Positions 42,282 to 49,999 of a stretch of DNA of 64,000 bases are shown here, piece by piece. A program made the position numbers and the translations under genes. The stretch's first letter is position 1. The number at the start of each line of letters is the position of its first letter. The notes below the pieces were generated by a model. It was not told the origin of the DNA. It searched no databases and was given only the letters and a program-made list of their open reading frames with translations. Origin of the DNA: Lentibacillus lipolyticus (GTDB lineage Bacteria; Bacillota; Bacilli; Bacillales; Amphibacillaceae); NCBI GenBank assembly GCA_004145795.1, contig SEIO01000010.1, forward strand, positions 18,838 to 82,837, given 5' to 3'.

Positions 42282-42596
42282 TGTCCGTCCCTCCAGACAT
42301 ACAAATACTCTGCATCCAGTTTACCGCACCAGCCGCTACTTTTCCATCATGAAAAACTGTGCCGTGATTCTGTTCTGGCAGCGCCAAATATCACCTCGTG
42401 CTTTTGACCATGGAATTACGTTGCCATGATTCCCCCATTTCCCGTAGTTATAGCAATGCTCTAAAGAGAGTCAAAAACAGCCTTCTTAGAACACACCGAT
42501 CAGCAATTGTTCCACGCGATAATCCGAATACCAGTAAAAAACCGGGGGAAATCCTCCCCGGCATTGTCAGCGACTATTAATTGCGATAAGTCAATT
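42282..42596. other. 315-bp gap between ribH and the small membrane protein gene
   Basis: It holds the rib operon terminator (42535-42562). A 36-codon leftward frame at 42277-42387 begins TTG after GAGGTGATAT and ends in TAA overlapping the ATT start of the next gene. Its text (ALPEQNHGTVFHDGKVAAG) has the look of a decayed hydrolase end, but I cannot confirm it as a gene. Nothing else is seen. Confidence 0.4.
42535..42562 (-). terminator. Terminator of the riboflavin operon
   Basis: On the minus strand GCCGGGG and CCCCCGG pair around AGGATTT, followed by six T residues. It lies 35 bp after the ribH stop. Confidence 0.88.
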
Positions 42597-43067
42597 TTAT
42601 ACATCCAGTTCTCGCGCAACATTGGCTGTCTCGATTGCGGCGGCTGCTGCTTCGGACCCTTTATTTCCTGCCTTTGTTCCCGACCGTTCGATGGCCTGTT
42701 CAATGGTTTCAGTCGTAATAATGCCGAAGATGACTGGCTTGCCGGATTCCATTGATGCATTGGATACCCCTTTCGCTGCCTCACTGCAAACGTAGTCAAA
42801 ATGCGGGGTTGCCCCACGGATGACTGCACCAAGCGTGATAACAGCATCATAGTCAGTGCTGACTGCCATTTTCCGGGCAATAACCGGTATTTCAAAGGCC
42901 CCTGGTACCCAGGCGACATCCATGTTTTCCTCCTTTACACCGTGCTGTTTGAGTGTGCCAAGTGCACCATCGAGCAGTTTACCAGTAATAAATTCATTGA
43001 ACCGGGCCACAACAATACCAATTTTCAATTCTGTTCCGACTAGACTTCCTTCCACTGTTTTTCCCAT
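42597..43067 (-). CDS. ribH: 6,7-dimethyl-8-ribityllumazine synthase
   Basis: The penultimate riboflavin enzyme, joining 5-amino-6-ribitylaminouracil with dihydroxybutanone phosphate; it forms 60-mer capsids in Bacillus. [60 protein letters not shown] (with the catalytic His) and [20 protein letters not shown] are all present. With the ATG at 43067 (9 nt after AAGGAG) it is 156 aa. The last gene of the rib operon, 66 bp after ribBA. Confidence 0.96.
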   Translation of the reverse strand: MGKTVEGSLVGTELKIGIVVARFNEFITGKLLDGALGTLKQHGVKEENMDVAWVPGAFEIPVIARKMAVSTDYDAVITLGAVIRGATPHFDYVCSEAAKGVSNASMESGKPVIFGIITTETIEQAIERSGTKAGNKGSEAAAAAIETANVARELDV

Positions 43068-43133
43068 CACAATCATCTCCTTACCCTCATTTGGATTTGT
43101 TCTTCCTAAAGACAGTGCCTGCAGGCCAATCCT

Positions 43134-44336
43134 TTAATCATTGTACAAGTGTAATAAGTGCCCCATTTTTTGTATCTTGGTATGAATGTAATACTCGTTT
43201 TCTGTTCGAACACCCGTATCAATTGGGATCCGATTATCAACATGTATGCCATGGTTCTGCAGTTCGTCCAATTTCTTCGGATTGTTCGTTAAGAGTTTCA
43301 CACGGGTCACACCCAAATCGTTTAATATCTGTGCACTAAGAGCATAATCGCGCATATCCGGAGCGAAGCCCAGCTGTTCGTTCGCTTCCACCGTATCCAT
43401 CCCGTCATCCTGCAGATGGTAGGCGCGGAGTTTATTCAATAGCCCAATACCACGGCCTTCCTGGCGCATATAGATGAGCACGCCGGAACCGGCTGCATCA
43501 ATCTGTCTCAACGCCTCTTGCAACTGGGGGCCACAATCACAACGGTAAGAAGCGAACACGTCCCCGGTCAGGCATTCTGAATGCACCCTAGCTAGGACTG
43601 GCTCTTCCGTGTCAATATTCCCTTTGACAAGCGCGATATGCTCCTTGCCATCAAGATCATTGGTATATCCGTACACATGAAATGTTCCGAACGCAGTTGG
43701 CAGTTCGGTTGCCACTTCCCTTTTGATATGCACCTCATGCTGTTTGCGGTACGTAATCAAATCGGCAATTGTTATCAATTTCAAATGAAATGTTTCCGCC
43801 ATTTTTTCTAAATCCGGCACACGTGCCATCGTACCGTCATCTTTAATGATTTCACAAATAACCCCGGATGGAAATGCCCCGCATAATTCCGCAAGATCAG
43901 CAGATGCTTCCGTATGCCCAGGGCGCTCGAGCACACCGCCATTTTTAGCAATCAGCGGGAATATGTGACCAGGCCGTTTAAAATCGGTCGCCTTCGTATT
44001 AGGCCGAGTGAGTGCATAGATGGTTCTGAATCGGTCCTCTGCACTAATTCCCGTCGTTGTGTCCTGATGATCAACGGTGACCGTAAATGCCGTCTGTAAA
44101 GGGTCGCTGTTCTCACCTGTCATTGGCGGCAGCTCCAATTCCCGGGCTAAATCTGGCTTAATAGATGTGCAGACAAGACCTTTTCCGTGTGTAATCATGA
44201 AGTTGATGGTATCTGGTGTCACTTTTTCCGAAAGCACAACCAGGTCCCCCTCGTTTTCCCGATCGGCATCATCAACAACAATGACCGGTTTGCCTGCTTT
44301 CAAATCTTGGATAGCTTCGTCAATTGTGTGAAACAT
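43134..44336 (-). CDS. ribBA: Bifunctional dihydroxybutanone phosphate synthase / GTP cyclohydrolase II
   Basis: A 400-aa fusion. The N-terminal RibB half has [14 protein letters not shown], and RPGHIFPL with the [12 protein letters not shown] region. The C-terminal RibA half has [21 protein letters not shown], whose three cysteines bind zinc, then [28 protein letters not shown] and LLTNNPKKL. Both active sites look intact. The ATG at 44336 follows AGGAAG by 8 nt and overlaps the ribE end by 17 bp, implying coupled translation. Confidence 0.96.
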   Translation of the reverse strand: MFHTIDEAIQDLKAGKPVIVVDDADRENEGDLVVLSEKVTPDTINFMITHGKGLVCTSIKPDLARELELPPMTGENSDPLQTAFTVTVDHQDTTTGISAEDRFRTIYALTRPNTKATDFKRPGHIFPLIAKNGGVLERPGHTEASADLAELCGAFPSGVICEIIKDDGTMARVPDLEKMAETFHLKLITIADLITYRKQHEVHIKREVATELPTAFGTFHVYGYTNDLDGKEHIALVKGNIDTEEPVLARVHSECLTGDVFASYRCDCGPQLQEALRQIDAAGSGVLIYMRQEGRGIGLLNKLRAYHLQDDGMDTVEANEQLGFAPDMRDYALSAQILNDLGVTRVKLLTNNPKKLDELQNHGIHVDNRIPIDTGVRTENEYYIHTKIQKMGHLLHLYND

Positions 44337-44958
44337 GCTGTCCACTTCCTTCGTCTGATTTCAATTGCTGATGATTCAATAGATTGTGCACATGTTTTGC
44401 TAACACGTCACACTCCACATTGACACCATCTCCCTCACCTTTTGTTCCAAGGATGGTTTGCGACACAGTGTGCGGAATAAGCGAAAGTGTTATTTCATTG
44501 CCGTTGATGCCGAACACCGTCAAGCTGACGCCATCAACAGCGACCGAACCTTTCATGATAAAATAAGCCGCGAGTTCTGACGAGATAGCGACATGATAAT
44601 AAACCGCATTTTCTTGCTCCGTTTTTCGGACGATGGTCCCCGTTCCATCAACATGACCGGTAACAAAATGCCCGCCAAACCTGCCGTTCACCGGCATAGC
44701 GCGTTCAAGGTTCACGCAGCCCCCTTCGTCCAGCATACGAAGGGAAGTTGCCTTTATCGTCTCCGGCATCACATCCACCCCGAATGCATCATTCGACTTA
44801 TCCGTAACCGTCAAGCATATGCCGTTTACCGCGATGCTGTCACCGATTTTCACATCATTCAGCACGGTCGCTGCTTCGATTGTCAGCCGTACTGCTGACT
44901 CTGAAGCCTCATCCAGTTGCCTGATTCTCCCCATTTCTTCAACAATTCCGGTAAACAT
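44320..44958 (-). CDS. ribE: Riboflavin synthase alpha chain
   Basis: It dismutates two lumazines into riboflavin. The 212-aa protein starts [10 protein letters not shown], the conserved N-terminus that fixes the start at 44958, and has two lumazine-binding repeats, each with a NGICLTV or DGVSLTV motif. [15 protein letters not shown] separates them. It overlaps ribD by 20 bp and ribBA by 17 bp, so the operon is tightly packed. Confidence 0.95.
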   Translation of the reverse strand: MFTGIVEEMGRIRQLDEASESAVRLTIEAATVLNDVKIGDSIAVNGICLTVTDKSNDAFGVDVMPETIKATSLRMLDEGGCVNLERAMPVNGRFGGHFVTGHVDGTGTIVRKTEQENAVYYHVAISSELAAYFIMKGSVAVDGVSLTVFGINGNEITLSLIPHTVSQTILGTKGEGDGVNVECDVLAKHVHNLLNHQQLKSDEGSGQHVSHN

Positions 44959-46045
44959 TTGTATTAACCTCCCGTGGCTCGGCAATTATTTTTACATCGT
45001 CGCCAATCATTTCCATAAATCGAATCCTCATTGACAAAACGCCATTCATAGAGTTGAAACCATCGCCAGCAATAACACCAGGCGCATTTTTCCCACCGAT
45101 CAGCTTTGGAGCCATATACTGCACAAGCTGGTTCATCCGGCCATGCTTAAGAAAAGATCCATGCACAGACGCCCCGCCTTCCACGAACAATGACATGATG
45201 CGCTGGTTTCCCAAATAGCGCAAGATGGTATCGGGGTCTGTGTCCGGAAGCCGAATCACAGTCACACCACGTTCTTCATAAGGGAGGGCTGCTGCATCAG
45301 CCACCTGTTCTCCGGTAATAATCCATGTGTCCGCCTGCCCGTCTGAAACGACATTGGCTTCCAGCGGTGTGCGCAGTTTGGAATCAAGAACAATGCGGAG
45401 AGGATTTTTTGCGCCATTCGGCAATCGGGCCGTCAGACTTGGATTATCCGCCAGTACCGTGTTCATGCCAACTAAAATAGCATCATGGTTATGCCGGTAC
45501 CGGTGGACATCCATACGGGCCGCTTCACCAGTGATCCACTTGCTATCCCCTGTCCTTGTTGCCGTTTTCCCATCCAGACTAGCCGCTGTTTTTAACGTCA
45601 CATATGGCATCCCTGTCTGTATGTAATGGAAAAACGTGCGGTTAACGTCCGCAGCTTCTTTTTCCAGCACCCCAAGTTTCACTTCGACTCCAGCTGCACG
45701 CAATTTCTCGACTCCGCGCCCGGCGACCTTTCCATTCGGGTCCTTTACTGCAATGACCGCTCGTCTAATTCCTTTTTCCACAATTAAATCGGCACAGGGT
45801 GGTGTTTTGCCATGATGACTGCACGGCTCAAGGGTGACATAGATATCCGCACCATTCGCTTTATTTCCCGCCATTTGGAGCGCATGCACTTCCGCATGGG
45901 CCCTGCCTGCTTTCAAGTGCGCCCCCATTCCAACAATGGCACCTTCTTTAACGACAATGGCCCCAACCGGCGGATTTGGATTTGTCTGTCCCGCAACGGA
46001 TCTGGCCAAATCCAGAGCGCGTTCCATAAAGTATTCATCATTCAT
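44939..46045 (-). CDS. ribD: Bifunctional riboflavin deaminase/reductase
   Basis: A 368-aa two-domain enzyme. The deaminase domain has GRAHAEVHAL and TLEPCSHHGKTPPCADLI with zinc ligands His, Cys, Cys. The reductase domain has TLKTAASLDGKTATRTGDSKWITG and LFVEGGASVHGSFL. First gene of the operon, directly under the FMN riboswitch. GAGGTGTGCTCTG precedes the ATG. Confidence 0.96.
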   Translation of the reverse strand: MNDEYFMERALDLARSVAGQTNPNPPVGAIVVKEGAIVGMGAHLKAGRAHAEVHALQMAGNKANGADIYVTLEPCSHHGKTPPCADLIVEKGIRRAVIAVKDPNGKVAGRGVEKLRAAGVEVKLGVLEKEAADVNRTFFHYIQTGMPYVTLKTAASLDGKTATRTGDSKWITGEAARMDVHRYRHNHDAILVGMNTVLADNPSLTARLPNGAKNPLRIVLDSKLRTPLEANVVSDGQADTWIITGEQVADAAALPYEERGVTVIRLPDTDPDTILRYLGNQRIMSLFVEGGASVHGSFLKHGRMNQLVQYMAPKLIGGKNAPGVIAGDGFNSMNGVLSMRIRFMEMIGDDVKIIAEPREVNTNVYRNC

Positions 46046-46118
46046 CAGAGCACACCTCCACGAACGCTGACAGCATGTGGGCTGTCTTCGTTCGTCACAT
46101 CATTGTTTTTCAGCGCAT

Positions 46119-46149
46119 TAAAAAAACCCCTGAATTTCCTTCAGAGGTA
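46119..46149 (-). terminator. Riboswitch-controlled terminator in the rib leader
   Basis: On the minus strand CCTCTGA and TCAGGGG pair, followed by seven T residues. The loop carries GAAGGAA, complementary to TTCCTTC at the 5' end of the riboswitch P1 stem. With FMN bound, P1 forms and the terminator can fold; without it, the 5' P1 strand could pair with the terminator loop. Confidence 0.8.
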
Positions 46150-46252
46150 TAAGAGCAGAATTTTTTACAGGTATGTACTATATACAAAACAGCCACACAC
46201 AAACAGCCATACACGCTGCCTGTATGCAGTCCCATTGCATACCACCCGAAAA

Positions 46253-46402
46253 ATTCCTTCTCCCATCCAGACTGTCACTGTCGGTCCCGGACTCGCACCA
46301 GGTCCACCGCTTGGTTTTGATTGAAAACCGCACGGGTCACGGACTTTGAGGCTGCACCTCATCACCGTCGGTAGGGACTTTCACCCTGCCCCGAAGGAAT
46401 AT
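46253..46402 (-). ncRNA. FMN riboswitch (RFN element)
   Basis: The minus strand carries the conserved RFN core: GGGGCAGGGTGAAAGTCCC, then CCGACGGTGATG, GTCCGTGACCC, GGTGGACCTGGTGCGAGTCC, GACCGACAGTGACAGTC and TGGATGGGAGAAGGA. P1 is closed by TTCCTTC with GAAGGAA. It senses FMN and ends ribDEBAH transcription when flavin is abundant. Confidence 0.96.
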
Positions 46403-46435
46403 CTTGTGTATTCAATTATTTTGCTGATTGTGATA

Positions 46436-46465
46436 ACTGTACCTTATGTTGACTGATTTAGTCAA
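46436..46465 (-). promoter_or_regulatory. Promoter of the riboflavin operon
   Basis: On the minus strand TTGACT (46460-46465), an 18-bp spacer and TACAGT (46436-46441) lie about 35 bp ahead of the riboswitch. The -35 is part of an inverted repeat TTGACT/AGTCAA. Confidence 0.6.
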
Positions 46466-46604
46466 CCATGACGCATGGAAAACAGTGAAAGCGCCTTTCC
46501 ACCCGGGGCTAGTCTGCTATAATACAAATAAATTTTCAATTGGAAGGAGCAACCACAAAAGGTTATCCCACCATAATGAGATAACCTCTAGAATTGAAAC
46601 GAAA

Positions 46605-47264
46605 CTATTTTCCGTTTGCTTTAAATTCCGGTTGTTCTTCCCTTTCCGCAACATGTGCGTGCTTGTCTTTAAACCGATGGAACAGCAGGTCCGCTCTATG
46701 AAACACCCATTGCAGTGCCAGTCCCTGCATAGCAATGCCGAGAACGGAGACGGCTGTCAGCGTCCAGACGGATACAGCCTGTTCGATTTCAAACACTCTA
46801 TGCCCAAAAAAGAGCAAATAACCTAACACTGCTAGCGATGCTTCCAAGTGGCTTTCAATCGATGGCTCCACCGCCAGGATAAGTACCATTTCTGCGAACA
46901 GTGAAGCAAGAACAAATAATAGAATCAGGGATTTGGACCGAATTGTCAGTTTTTCAACGAAGGGCACGACATAATATTTGGCAATTGTTTTGATTCGAAA
47001 CAAATAGATGATACGAACAATTCTGGCCATCTGAAAAAACTGATCAAATGGGATGATGGCGATAAACAGAAATGGATTTTGTTTAATGAAAGTCCATTTC
47101 ACTTCAGCTGTCATGAAACGAACCATGAAGTCAAGAAAAAATACGCCCCACACAATCCAGCTAATCGTGGTATTATACGTGTCATTGGTCCATATCGTCA
47201 CAATTGTAAGCATGACGAGAAGAATCATAATCGTTTCATAGATTGTTTTTGCCACTTTTTGCAT
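46605..47264 (-). CDS. Voltage-gated-channel-like membrane protein without a K+ selectivity filter
   Basis: A 219-aa membrane protein laid out like a six-helix voltage-gated channel. S1 (ETIMILLVMLTIVTIW) and S2/S3-like segments with an acidic pair (FFLDFMVRF) are followed by an S4-like helix RIVRIIYLFRIKTIAK with regularly spaced arginines and lysines. Two long hydrophobic helices follow. Between them (about residues 140-165) there is no TVGYG or other recognisable filter sequence, so ordinary K+ conduction is doubtful. The charged tail FKDKHAHVAEREEQPEF is cytoplasmic. It could be a voltage sensor or a divergent channel; function unknown. Confidence 0.65.
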   Translation of the reverse strand: MQKVAKTIYETIMILLVMLTIVTIWTNDTYNTTISWIVWGVFFLDFMVRFMTAEVKWTFIKQNPFLFIAIIPFDQFFQMARIVRIIYLFRIKTIAKYYVVPFVEKLTIRSKSLILLFVLASLFAEMVLILAVEPSIESHLEASLAVLGYLLFFGHRVFEIEQAVSVWTLTAVSVLGIAMQGLALQWVFHRADLLFHRFKDKHAHVAEREEQPEFKANGK

Positions 47265-47305
47265 GGGTACCCCTCTTTTATTCCTCTCATGGTCATTCTA
47301 TGAAA

Positions 47306-47332
47306 AACGCCAGGGAAACGTAACCCTGGCGT
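47306..47332. terminator. Terminator of the small GNAT gene
   Basis: The 10-bp stem AACGCCAGGG / CCCTGGCGTT has an 8-nt loop... on the minus strand TTTTTC follows; the loop is 7 nt. It is upstream of the channel-like gene and downstream of nothing on the plus strand. Confidence 0.6.
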
Positions 47333-47350
47333 TGTTTTCCATGTGCACTA

Positions 47351-47626
47351 TTAGTCAGCCATCATATCATGGTATTGCGGTGTTTTTTCCATTTTTTCCT
47401 TAACGTACGGGCATGTCGGCTTAATTTTCTTACCTTCTTCCCGTGCAAAGGATACCATTTTGTCTGTCAGCTTCCCGGCGATGCCTTGCCCGCGCAGTTC
47501 TTCCGAGACATACGTATGATCCACATCGAAGGTATCATTACCTTGTGGCTTAAATGTAATTTCTGCGGTAGGATTCTGTTCATCATCCCCGATATAAAAT
47601 TTGCCGTCACCTTTTTTGATTTCCAT
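47351..47626 (-). CDS. Small GNAT-fold N-acetyltransferase (YjdJ-like)
   Basis: A 91-aa minimal GNAT domain of the Gcn5-related type seen in B. subtilis YjdJ. The acetyl-CoA-binding turn is RGQGIAGKL and the following helix leads to KIKPTCPYVKEKM. It opens with beta strands FYIGDDEQNPTAEITF. The acceptor substrate is unknown. AGGAGG precedes the ATG. A terminator is expected at 47306-47332 downstream. Confidence 0.85.
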   Translation of the reverse strand: MEIKKGDGKFYIGDDEQNPTAEITFKPQGNDTFDVDHTYVSEELRGQGIAGKLTDKMVSFAREEGKKIKPTCPYVKEKMEKTPQYHDMMAD

Positions 47627-47752
47627 AAAACAGCCTCCTTACTTTTTATTTGCAAAGACCAGCACCAGCTCCCCACGGAATCAGGTGCCGCCTTCATGCA
47701 ACCGTCCTTTATGATAGTTTTCCCGCCACAGGTGAAAAATAATCTCCGGCCA

Positions 47753-48670
47753 CTATCCCAACCAGGGCAACGTTACGACAATCGCCATGACGAAGATAAT
47801 CATCAAATAATTGACGGATACAAGGAACATCTTACGCGCCCATTTTTCATCATTATCGGTGAACAGTCCGCTCATTGCCAATACCAGATAACCGACGTTA
47901 AGCACGGTTGCAATGACGACAAATGCGGTTCCGAGTGAAAATAAATAAAAGGGCAACGGAAGCAGGCAGGCAATATAAATGGCCATTTGCCGTTTAGTAA
48001 TACCCATACCGTGAACAACTGGGAGCATCGCCACATCCGCCGCCTTGTATTCATCATATTTACGGATGGCGATGGCAAATGTATGCGGCATCTGCCAAAT
48101 AAAAATAATGAGCGCCAGAACAATTGGCACAATGTGTGACGCCGGTGCCAGTGCGGCCCAGCCAATCAGTGGTGTCACCGCACCGGAAATGCTTCCGATA
48201 ACCGTGTTCAGCGTATAACGGCGTTTGGTCCACATCGTATATGGCACTACATACGTAAACCAGCCGATAAACGTATATTGCACCGCTTCCCATGTCGTAA
48301 ACAATAATAAAATAAAGCCAAGAGCACTGGTGGCGATTCCAATCCACAACACAATCCGGAGTGGAATATTCCCAGTTACAGTCGGCCGTGATTGAGTCCG
48401 GGCCATAATCTGATCAATATCAGCGTCATACCAATTATTGAGGACAAGCGCTCCGCCCATCACCAACGTGCTGCCAATCATGACCAACAGAAATATATCC
48501 AGGTTAGCTGCAAAAGAAGCTCCTGTAAAATAAGCAGCCAACCAGAAACCAGCAAAAATCGGCACCGCATTGGCCACTAGCACCGTAACCTTAAACAGGG
48601 ACCGCAAATCGGACCATCGCGATGAATTAGCTGATGCATTTATATCTAAAGCAGTCCTACTCATTCCCAT
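47753..48670 (-). CDS. ctaB: Protoheme IX farnesyltransferase (heme O synthase)
   Basis: It attaches a farnesyl chain to heme B to give heme O for terminal oxidases, in the membrane. The 305-aa protein has about nine helices and the prenyltransferase motif NNWYDADIDQIMARTQSRPT, with the second Asp-rich motif region around YDEYKAADVAML. TVIGSISGAVTPLIGW is also typical. Two ATGs (48670 and 48664) are possible. No ctaA or cta oxidase gene is adjacent. Confidence 0.92.
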   Translation of the reverse strand: MGMSRTALDINASANSSRWSDLRSLFKVTVLVANAVPIFAGFWLAAYFTGASFAANLDIFLLVMIGSTLVMGGALVLNNWYDADIDQIMARTQSRPTVTGNIPLRIVLWIGIATSALGFILLLFTTWEAVQYTFIGWFTYVVPYTMWTKRRYTLNTVIGSISGAVTPLIGWAALAPASHIVPIVLALIIFIWQMPHTFAIAIRKYDEYKAADVAMLPVVHGMGITKRQMAIYIACLLPLPFYLFSLGTAFVVIATVLNVGYLVLAMSGLFTDNDEKWARKMFLVSVNYLMIIFVMAIVVTLPWLG

Positions 48671-48924
48671 TCATCCTTATCACATATATATTCACTCTCT
48701 ATTGTAATAGTTTTGAGCTAAATATGTAAGCAGAATGTATTGGGAGATAATGGAGAATGAGCAACCTAGGTGCAATGCCTCCCCTATAAACAAACTACTG
48801 CCGAACTACTCTTAAATGCTTCTTGCGTAAATTTTTTAAAAATCTATGTTTAACCGATTACATTATCGGGTATTTAACATGTAAAGAGAACGACTGTAGC
48901 ATACATCTTTGGAGGTATTCACAG

Positions 48925-49119
48925 ATGCAAAATAACGTTATTTGCTTCCCAACTAAAAATAAACTGTACACGCCCTCAGCGGAAGAATCGATCAGGGAGG
49001 AAGTCCACCATTTAATTTCCCGATTTCAGGATCCGGATTTGTCCATGAAAGCAAGAGAGGAAATTTTTAATAAAATCATTCATTTCACAGGTGAATTGGT
49101 AGGCCATAAATCAGATTAA
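48925..49119 (+). CDS. Small protein of unknown function, 64 aa
   Basis: GGAGG stands 9 nt before the ATG at 48925, well placed. The protein MQNNVICFPTKNKLYTPSAEE is followed by a helical, charged stretch with VHHLISRFQDPDLSMKAREEIFNKIIHFTGELVGHKSD. It has no signal peptide or membrane helix. A longer frame back to 48823 has no ribosome site. Placed alone between divergent ctaB and a bidirectional terminator. I do not recognise the family; the size and acidic-basic helix recall small regulators or Spo0E-like proteins, but the Spo0E SQELD motif is absent. Confidence 0.7.
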   Translation: MQNNVICFPTKNKLYTPSAEESIREEVHHLISRFQDPDLSMKAREEIFNKIIHFTGELVGHKSD

Positions 49120-49155
49120 GTACCGGATTACAATATTGCTCGTTTTCCTACATGC

Positions 49156-49209
49156 CAAAAAGCCATTACCTCTTGCTATCACAATGACAGCAAGAGGTAA
49201 TGGCTTTTC
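49156..49209. terminator. Bidirectional terminator after the 64-aa protein gene
   Basis: AAAAGCCATTACCTCTTGCT pairs with AGCAAGAGGTAATGGCTTTT, 20 bp, around a short loop, with A/T runs at both sides. It serves the small gene (plus strand) and the iron transporter operon (minus strand). Confidence 0.9.
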
Positions 49210-49257
49210 ATTTCACTCGTTCCTTTTCCAAGACGAGACATAAGTAAGAGCGGCTAA

Positions 49258-49995
49258 TTATAGCTTGGACAAAACTCTTGGTTTAACTGCCAGACGTTCA
49301 GAAATATCACAGTCTGTACCAAAAATTTTAGAAGGTGAGCCAGTCTCTATTATTTTGCCGTTTCTTAAAATAACAATTTGGTCCGCCAGTGCCTGTGCAT
49401 CATCCTGATCGTGAGTAACAAAGATAGATGTCACACCTGTTGTTTTCAATATCTTGCGAAGTTCTTCTCTAATTTTGAATTGCAAATCCGCATCAAGATT
49501 GCTAAAAGGCTCATCAAAAAGCAGTAATTTAGGTTTTGGTGCCAGGGCGCGTGCTAAAGCCACACGCTGCTGCTGCCCGCCACTTAACTCATAAGGATAA
49601 CGTTTCTCAAATCCTTTTAAATTAACTAGTTCAATCACTTCGTTTAATCGTGTCTTTTTCTCTCTGCGTGACCATTTTTGTAAACCAAATTTAATATTTT
49701 CCTCTACTTTCATATGGGGGAATAAAGCATAATCCTGAAAGACCATCCCAACCCCCCGTTTTTCAGGCTGCACGAATTTCGATTGGCTGCACATACAATG
49801 GTCGCCCACCATAATATTTCCCTTGGTTGGCATTTCGAGTCCAGCAATTAAACGCAACAGCGTACTTTTTCCACTGCCCGATTCGCCTAAAACCGTTGTA
49901 ATTTCACCTTTTTGAATGGTTAAGTTAAACGCTTCAAGCGAATGGTCATCTGCATTCGGGTATTTGAAGTGCAAATCTCGTATATGGACAAACAT
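49258..49995 (-). CDS. fbpC: Ferric-iron ABC transporter ATPase (FbpC/FutC type, short)
   Basis: A 245-aa ABC ATPase. Walker A GESGSGKST, Q-loop in MVFQDYALFPHM, signature LSGGQQQRVALARAL, Walker B LLLFDEPFSNLD and the switch HDQDDAQAL are intact. It ends soon after the D-loop region (RVLSKL), so the C-terminal regulatory domain of about 100 residues found in most FbpC proteins is missing. Its start lies 4 bp after the permease stop. With the permease and binding protein it drives Fe(III) uptake. Confidence 0.88.
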   Translation of the reverse strand: MFVHIRDLHFKYPNADDHSLEAFNLTIQKGEITTVLGESGSGKSTLLRLIAGLEMPTKGNIMVGDHCMCSQSKFVQPEKRGVGMVFQDYALFPHMKVEENIKFGLQKWSRREKKTRLNEVIELVNLKGFEKRYPYELSGGQQQRVALARALAPKPKLLLFDEPFSNLDADLQFKIREELRKILKTTGVTSIFVTHDQDDAQALADQIVILRNGKIIETGSPSKIFGTDCDISERLAVKPRVLSKL

Positions 49996-49999
49996 AGGA

